Source: Desulfarculaceae bacterium | Lineage (GTDB): Bacteria; Desulfobacterota; Desulfarculia; Desulfarculales; Desulfarculaceae | Length of the DNA stretch: 64,000 bases | Assembly (NCBI GenBank): GCA_020444545.1 | Contig: JAHLKT010000007.1 | Span: 15,001-79,000 of the forward strand | Direction: 5' to 3' | Shown here: in pieces, positions 59,213 to 64,000 of the stretch | Position numbering within the stretch: position 1 is the stretch's first letter | How the letters are laid out: each line of letters begins with the position of its first letter | Position numbers and translations under genes: made by a program | The notes under the pieces: model-generated | Told to the model about the DNA's origin: nothing | Database searches by the model: none | Seen by the model: the letters and a program-made list of their open reading frames with translations, nothing else

Positions 59213-59301
59213 ATTCCAGTCTCCCGATGGGCAAATAGGTATATTTTCAGGTTAACCGCGTCCCCCCGGCGAAACAATAACCCCCTCCGGAGGACATCCT
59301 T

Positions 59302-59568
59302 TTATATAAGGAGGGGTCGCAGCTTGCGCAGGCGGGGCATCGCGCCGATGTGGTCGGCGTGGGTGTGGGTCAGGGCCATGTAGGCGATGCGCTCGGGCGC
59401 GACGCCCAGCATCTTCACCTGCTCGGCGATCAGCTCGGCGGTGCCGCCGGTGCCGCCCTCGATGATCATGCCCTGGTCCCCCAGGGAGAGGTACACCGGG
59501 TAAAAGGGTGTGCCCAGCTGGTACAGATGTTCGCTGATCTTGATGGGTGCTGGGATGTCGGTCAACAT
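59302..59568 (-). pseudogene. Truncated duplicate of the MBL-fold hydrolase gene
   Basis: An 88-codon remnant identical to the first 85 codons of the MBL gene at 57533, except for Val-to-Met and a few C-terminal changes (AMPRLRKLRPLLI). It retains HTHADH but lacks the remaining two thirds, so it cannot be active. The ribosome-binding site and leader are also duplicated, so it may still be translated. Confidence 0.85.
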
Positions 59569-59725
59569 GGTTCGTTCTCCGGTGTACGTTCGGTTTATGC
59601 CGTGCGGGCAAAAGAAAAGGGCCGTGAGCAGCTTGTGCCCACGGCCCTGAAGGTCTATTTCGACCCGATCAGCTCAAAGTTCCAGTTTCCCGAGAGGTAT
59701 GCTCAACCACGCCGCGTGTCAAAGT
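59320..59725. repeat. Direct repeat A (right copy)
   Basis: Right copy of the 57285-57757 segment. The nearly identical part is about 59320-59673. After that it lacks a 95-base stretch found in the left copy, then aligns with AGTTCCAGTTTCCCGAGAGG against AGTTCTAGTTTCCCCGAAAG. Differences are few, so the event is recent. Confidence 0.85.
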
Positions 59726-59770
59726 TTTTTTGCGGAGGCGCGGATGCGGGGCCGCGCTCGGAGCGCCGGG

Positions 59771-60646
59771 CTAGGCTCGCTCCCCGCCCAGCTGCTGCCG
59801 GGTCATTTTCAGAAACTCTTCCTGGGCCTTGGTCCGCAAGGTGTCCCGGCGGCGGGCGAATACAATGGTGATGTCTTTCAGATGGGGCGGCAAGGGGACC
59901 ATTTGCAATGATCCGGCCACCGGGGATTTGCCCACGATGATGCGGGGCATGGCCGACACCCCCATGCCGGCGGCCACGCAGCCCAGCACGCCGTCCCAGG
60001 AGCGCAGCTCCATGATGCGGCGGGGCGGGAGGCCTCGCTCATCCAGCCACCTCTGCAAGCGGTCGTTATACAGGCATCCCAGGGAAAAGCACAAAACGGC
60101 CATGCAGGCATCGTGGGGGCGGGACAAATCCGCGTCCTGGTGAGCCACCAGCACCAGCTCTTCCTGGAAAACCGGCTCGGCGATGATCTCCGGGTTTACC
60201 ACGCCTTCGGGAACAAAGACGCCGTCGAGCTTGTAGTCCAAAAGGTCCCTGACCAGCTCATCATCCAACCCGGTGCTCAGCATCACCTCCACTTTGGGAT
60301 GCTGCCGGTGAAACGCGGCCAGCACCAGGGGCAGACGGGCCGAGGCGATGGAGCCCAGGGAGCCGATGCGCAACGGCCCCTTGGCCTCGCCCTGGTCCCC
60401 CACCGCCAGGATCGCCTCCGCTGCCAGCAGCTCGATGTGCCGGGAGTACTCCAGCAAGGTCATCCCGGCGGGAGTCAGGGTCATGCCCCGGGGCCGCCGG
60501 TAAAAAAGCTCGGTCCCCAGCTCCTGCTCCAACTGCCGGACGCGGGCGGTGATGTTGGATTGAACGTAGTTGAGCTTTTCCGCCGCCCGGGTGACGCTGC
60601 CCAGCTCGGCCACGGCATTGAATATCTTCAGGGTGTTCAGTTCCAT
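59771..60646 (-). CDS. LysR-family transcriptional regulator
   Basis: A 291-residue regulator. The N-terminal winged helix has AVAELGSVTRAAEKLNYVQS followed by NITARVRQLEQELGTELFYR, the LysR signature. The effector-binding domain follows (LRIGSLGSIASARLPLVLAA, LSTGLDDELVRDLLDYKLDG, VLVAHQDADL). It resembles CysB/CbbR-type regulators in its ligand region. Target genes are unknown; the MBL/FAD-oxidase cluster behind it is a candidate. Confidence 0.88.
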   Translation of the reverse strand: MELNTLKIFNAVAELGSVTRAAEKLNYVQSNITARVRQLEQELGTELFYRRPRGMTLTPAGMTLLEYSRHIELLAAEAILAVGDQGEAKGPLRIGSLGSIASARLPLVLAAFHRQHPKVEVMLSTGLDDELVRDLLDYKLDGVFVPEGVVNPEIIAEPVFQEELVLVAHQDADLSRPHDACMAVLCFSLGCLYNDRLQRWLDERGLPPRRIMELRSWDGVLGCVAAGMGVSAMPRIIVGKSPVAGSLQMVPLPPHLKDITIVFARRRDTLRTKAQEEFLKMTRQQLGGERA

Positions 60647-61023
60647 GGCCGGAGGCTTTCATCACTAATTGTGAAGGTTTTAGTTGATGCAAATCATTTG
60701 AAATAATGATATCCCCGCCCATGTGGAGAGTCAAGCTTTGGCAAACCGGGGGAAAGCCCCGGCTCACATTCAAGTTGCGGCCATGAAGGCGGCGGCAAGT
60801 ATGGCCGGCGCGATGTTTTTGGGTCCGCCGCGCGCGACAACATTATATATGGGCGGGAGCCGCCCCCTGTTATGCAACAGTCCAATTTCACAAATACGCA
60901 GTTTTTGCTTGACATTATTATGACGATACTCCACACTCTCAGATTGCGTGCAGGTAGGCCCCTTCCCCTCAGAGGGAAGGGGTATGCTTTTAACCTTAAG
61001 GTAGTGTTTTGGCAGGCGAAACC
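60647..61023. other. Intergenic region upstream of LysR gene and Fe-S gene
   Basis: The LysR gene reads left and the Fe-S gene right, so this is a divergent control region. It holds an AT-rich stretch near 60660-60710, the inverted repeats CTGTTATGCAACAG (60868-60881) and a perfect hairpin CCCCTTCCC/GGGAAGGGG (60959-60982) ahead of a short T-run. A TTGACA is at 60909 but has no good -10 partner. No RNA gene is recognised. Confidence 0.5.
60959..60990 (+). terminator. Hairpin in the Fe-S gene leader
   Basis: CCCCTTCCC pairs perfectly with GGGAAGGGG around CTCAGA, followed by TATGCTTTT. It lies 40 bases before the start codon, so it could be an attenuator or a terminator of upstream transcripts. 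Confidence 0.45.
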
Positions 61024-62100
61024 ATGGCCAGCCCCGCTCAGGACGCCTACGAAAGCTTGGCGAAAAACCTGGACCGCGCCCCCTTGGGCGCTCCCCAGGG
61101 CCCGGAGCTCATGGCCATTCTGCGCGAGCTGTTCACCCCGGCCGAGGCCGGGCTGGCCGCGCTTATGCCCTTCCGGCCCAAAAAGGCCGCCAAGCTGGCC
61201 GACGAGGCCGGCCTGCCCCAAGACGAGGCCCATGCCCTTTTGGACGCCATGGCCGCCAAGGGGCTGGTCTACCGCCGCCGGGCTCGGCAGGGCAACTACT
61301 ACAGCCTGCTGCCCATGGCGCCGGGCATGGCCGAGGCCCAGTTTTGGGCCAGCGCGCCGGGCGCGGCCAAGCGCCGCATGGCCGCCTTGTTCGAGGCCTA
61401 CTACGAGCCCGGGGTGGGCAAGGCCTTCGCCGAGGCGCCCACGCCTTACTCGCGGGTGATCCCCGTGGGGCGGGCGGTGGCCAACAGCCAGGAAATACTG
61501 CCTTTGGAGCGGGCCGAGGAGCTCATTCGCCAACACGAGCACCTGGCCCTGACCAACTGCTACTGCCGCGAGCAGGCCCACGAGCTGGGCCAGGGATGCG
61601 ACGCGCCCCTGGATGTGTGCATGATCTTCGGATCGTTCGCCGAGTTCGCGGTGGAGCAGGGCTGGGCGAGAAAAGCCAGCCAAGATGATCTCCTGGACGC
61701 CCTGGAGCGGGCCGAAAAGGCCGGCCTGGTGCACGTGGTTGATAACGTTGCGCAAAACGTAAATTTTTTGTGCAACTGCTGCGGCGATTGCTGCATGTTT
61801 TTGCAAACCATCACCCGGCTGAACAAGCTGGGCGGAGTCAGCCAGGCGGCCTATCTGGCCATGGTGGATTCCGAGGCCTGCGTGGCCTGCGGCGAGTGCG
61901 AGGCCATCTGCCAAGTGGCCGCGATAATGGTGGACGACGAGACGGCGGAAGTAAACGAGGAGCTTTGCCTGGGTTGCGGCCTGTGTGTCACGGCCTGCCC
62001 CAGCGAGGCCATAAACATGAGCCGCCGCCCGGCCCGTCCGGTGCCCGCCCACCATGGGGAGCTTATGGCTTCCATCGCCGCGGCACGAGGCGCAGAATAA
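61024..62100 (+). CDS. 4Fe-4S protein with N-terminal wHTH-like domain
   Basis: A 358-residue cytoplasmic protein. ATG at 61024 is chosen over a TTG 15 bases upstream. The N-terminal part has a winged-helix-like AAKLADEAGLPQDEAHALLD followed by MAAKGLVYRR. The middle has NCYCREQAHELGQGCDAPLD, a cysteine set, and NFLCNCCGDCC. Two ferredoxin motifs end it: CVACGECEAICQ and CLGCGLCVTACP. This pattern occurs in Fe-S proteins of anaerobes linked to electron transfer or redox sensing. Its role cannot be fixed. It follows a hairpin leader. Confidence 0.8.
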   Translation: MASPAQDAYESLAKNLDRAPLGAPQGPELMAILRELFTPAEAGLAALMPFRPKKAAKLADEAGLPQDEAHALLDAMAAKGLVYRRRARQGNYYSLLPMAPGMAEAQFWASAPGAAKRRMAALFEAYYEPGVGKAFAEAPTPYSRVIPVGRAVANSQEILPLERAEELIRQHEHLALTNCYCREQAHELGQGCDAPLDVCMIFGSFAEFAVEQGWARKASQDDLLDALERAEKAGLVHVVDNVAQNVNFLCNCCGDCCMFLQTITRLNKLGGVSQAAYLAMVDSEACVACGECEAICQVAAIMVDDETAEVNEELCLGCGLCVTACPSEAINMSRRPARPVPAHHGELMASIAAARGAE

Positions 62101-62276
62101 TAAATGAGGGTGAAGGTTTGACTTTCGCTCTCGGATGCTTAGGTTAACCCTTAGATGACCGCGCCCGGAAAAAGCCAAATCCGGCGCGGCGAGCCTGAAC
62201 AGAGAAAAGACTCCGTGCGGCTGGCAGCCGAAAGCGTTGGACCGCGCGGGGCCCTGTTGGGAAGAGGTGAATTATC

Positions 62277-63359
62277 ATGGCCGATAGCCGTGAATACAAA
62301 GGGTCCGATTTCAGCCTGGACACTCCGGTCACCTATTTTAAGGAGGTCGAGGGACGGGATCTGTTGACCCCGGAGCGCGAACTGGAACTGGGTAAGGCCA
62401 TCCAGGATGGGCGCGACGCCATATTGAGCAGAGCCCTGGACATCATCAAAAGCGACAAGGACGCCAGCGACAGCTGCGTGCGCATCGAGGCCTGGTTGGC
62501 CGACAGCCACAAGTCGCCCATGTCCGTCGAAGACGTGATGGCCGACACCTTCGAGCTGTTGCAGCGGGCCGCCGCCAAAAAGAAGCCGACCAAGAAGCTG
62601 GCCAAGACCCTGGAGGAGATCGAGGACGCCCGCCTGCGGGTGGAGATCGCCGTGCAGGAGATGGTGGAGGCCAACCTGCGTCTGGCCGTGTCCATCGCCA
62701 AGAAGTACACCTTCCGTGGCCTGAGCTTCGCCGACCTGATTCAGGAAGGCAACATCGGCCTGATGAAGGCGGTGAACCGCTACGACTACAAGACCGGCTA
62801 CCGCTTCAGCACCTTTGCCTCCTGGTGGATCCGCCAGACCATCAGCCGGGCCATCTACGACCAGGCCCGCACCATCCGGATCCCGATCCACCTCCTGGAG
62901 CTCCGCTCCAAGTACTTCCGGGTCTACTACGGCCTGCTGAAGGAGCTGGGCCGCGAGCCTTCCCCCAAGGAAGTGGCCGAGAAGGTGGGCATCGACGAGG
63001 GCAAGGTCAAGGAGATCGTGAACCTGACCCTGGACTCCACCAGCCTGGAGACCCCGGTGGGCGAGGACGGCGACGAGCTGGGCGACTTCATCGAGAACAA
63101 GGAGGCCGAGAACGCCTTCGAGAAGGTGGGTGAGGGCGAAATGCACATCCACCTGGGCGAGGCCCTGGAGTCCCTGGACGACCGTGAGAAGCGAATCCTG
63201 GAGATGCGCTTCGGCCTGGGCGACGAGGACGAGCACACCCTGGAGCAGGTGGGCCAGGTCTTTGGCCTGAGCCGCGAGCGGGTGCGCCAGATCGAGAAAA
63301 AGGCCCTGCAGCGCCTGCGTCATCCCCAATGGCGCGCCATCCTGGAGGACCACGTCTAG
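62277..63359 (+). CDS. Group 2 sigma-70 family factor
   Basis: A 360-residue sigma factor lacking region 1.1. Region 1.2 is visible in TPVTYFKEVEGRDLLTPERE, followed by a non-conserved insert, region 2 (DLIQEGNIGLMKAVNRYDY and YRFSTFASWWIRQTI), region 3 and region 4 (FGLSRERVRQIEKKALQRL). It resembles RpoS/RpoH-type group 2 factors rather than RpoD, because it lacks the 1.1 domain and has the ARTIRIPIHLLELRSKYFRV linker. ATG at 62277 has GAAGAGG upstream. A strong terminator follows. Confidence 0.88.
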   Translation: MADSREYKGSDFSLDTPVTYFKEVEGRDLLTPERELELGKAIQDGRDAILSRALDIIKSDKDASDSCVRIEAWLADSHKSPMSVEDVMADTFELLQRAAAKKKPTKKLAKTLEEIEDARLRVEIAVQEMVEANLRLAVSIAKKYTFRGLSFADLIQEGNIGLMKAVNRYDYKTGYRFSTFASWWIRQTISRAIYDQARTIRIPIHLLELRSKYFRVYYGLLKELGREPSPKEVAEKVGIDEGKVKEIVNLTLDSTSLETPVGEDGDELGDFIENKEAENAFEKVGEGEMHIHLGEALESLDDREKRILEMRFGLGDEDEHTLEQVGQVFGLSRERVRQIEKKALQRLRHPQWRAILEDHV

Positions 63360-63386
63360 GCCCCAAAGCCTACTCAGCACACCCCA

Positions 63387-63421
63387 AGGCCCCGCCGGAT
63401 TCCGGCGGGGCCTTTCTCTTG
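63387..63421 (+). terminator. Terminator after sigma-factor gene
   Basis: AAGGCCCCGCCGGATTCCGG pairs with its complement GGCGGGGCC followed by TTTCTCTT, 28 bases after the stop codon. Confidence 0.9.
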
Positions 63422-63437
63422 CCTATGGCGCGGGCCG

Positions 63438-63758
63438 CTAGTGGACCGCGATGCTCCGCGACACCCGGTCCAGGTTCTCGGCCATGACCCGGCCCAGCAC
63501 CGTCTCGCCGCCCAGCTTGCCTTGGATCATCTCCAGGGCGGCCTGGTAATGCTCCCTGGCCTGGGCTGGCTCGCCCTTCATCTCCAGCACGATGCCCAGG
63601 TTGTTCATGATCTTGGCCTGGTAGCATTCCAGGCCGATGGCGCGCACCTCGTCGAGGGCGGTGCGCAGCTTGCCCACCGCGCCCTCCAGGTCGCCAGAGT
63701 TGCAGGCGTCCATGCCGTTGCGGTGCAGATTGATGATTCGTTTTGCCCTGCAAGCCAT
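63438..63758 (-). CDS. TPR-repeat protein, small
   Basis: A 106-residue protein with ATG at 63758 (AGGAGG lies 15 bases upstream, slightly far). It has tetratricopeptide-type helices: RIINLHRNGMDACNSGDLEG, AVGKLRTALDEVRAIGLECY, AKIMNNLGIVLEMKGEPAQA and REHYQAALEMIQGKLGGE. A scaffold role is likely. It lies between a sigma factor (convergent) and a flavodoxin (same strand). Confidence 0.75.
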   Translation of the reverse strand: MACRAKRIINLHRNGMDACNSGDLEGAVGKLRTALDEVRAIGLECYQAKIMNNLGIVLEMKGEPAQAREHYQAALEMIQGKLGGETVLGRVMAENLDRVSRSIAVH

Positions 63759-63796
63759 GCCCTGAATCCTGCCTCCTTTCGCGCCGCGCGGGGCCT

Positions 63797-64000
<204 letters not shown>

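Noticed and set aside
60905-60940. Sigma-70 promoter for the Fe-S gene at TTGACA 60909
   Set aside because: No -10 hexamer lies 16-18 bases downstream (the best is CACACT), so it was not listed as a promoter.

Overview
The window is a GC-rich chromosomal segment from a Gram-negative bacterium. It is probably an anaerobic member of the former Deltaproteobacteria (Desulfobacterota), perhaps near Desulfarculales. That placement is inferred from the F0 b/b' pair encoded without adjacent a and c subunits, the zapA-6S RNA-rny order, folate-dependent TrmFO, an EFR1-type flavodoxin/ferredoxin fusion, 4Fe-4S proteins, and an outer-membrane and PEP-CTERM protein repertoire. No 16S rRNA, tRNA, CRISPR array, transposase or phage gene was seen.

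Layout. 0-10.5 kb is an accessory stretch: small secreted proteins, tyrS, two carboxypeptidase-regulatory-like secreted proteins, a PEP-CTERM protein, a tandem pair of RRM RNA-binding proteins with a conserved leader, and an AT-rich membrane protein. 10.5-32.7 kb is a core block read almost entirely leftward: YmdB-type phosphodiesterase, rny, 6S RNA, zapA, a ZapB-like protein, glmS with a single-domain glmU, an EFR1 ferredoxin, an OMP, the atp operon (b', b, delta, alpha, gamma, beta, epsilon), a bactofilin, a TPR protein, then rodA/mrdA/mreD/mreC/mreB (shape determination). At about 32.7-33.0 kb the strand switches. rpmH, rnpA, yidD, yidC and jag run rightward, followed by small secreted proteins, a LuxR-type regulator, a C-type lectin protein, a LysE exporter, mnmE, an Mrr-like nuclease and rsmG. 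Two parS sites follow rsmG at 44.8 kb, so the window probably lies close to the replication origin. After that come a PAS histidine kinase, trmFO, a membrane protein, rimO, a TtuA-type tRNA thiolase, a pentapeptide-repeat membrane protein, an MBL-fold/FAD-oxidase/LysR cluster with a recent segmental duplication, an Fe-S protein, a group 2 sigma factor, a TPR protein and a truncated flavodoxin.

The least ordinary feature is the intergenic DNA. Six gene-free gaps are filled by a mosaic repeat family: units of about 270-350 bp with long pyrimidine tracts, small hairpins and a GTTGGGT/ACCCAAC palindrome. A separate 125-bp imperfect-palindrome element occurs four times, three of them directly after a stop codon in the same orientation. 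Three AT-rich membrane-protein genes (9.5-10.3, 43.1-44.2 and 54.7-55.8 kb) look acquired against the GC-rich background. All functions are read from sequence; no database search was possible.
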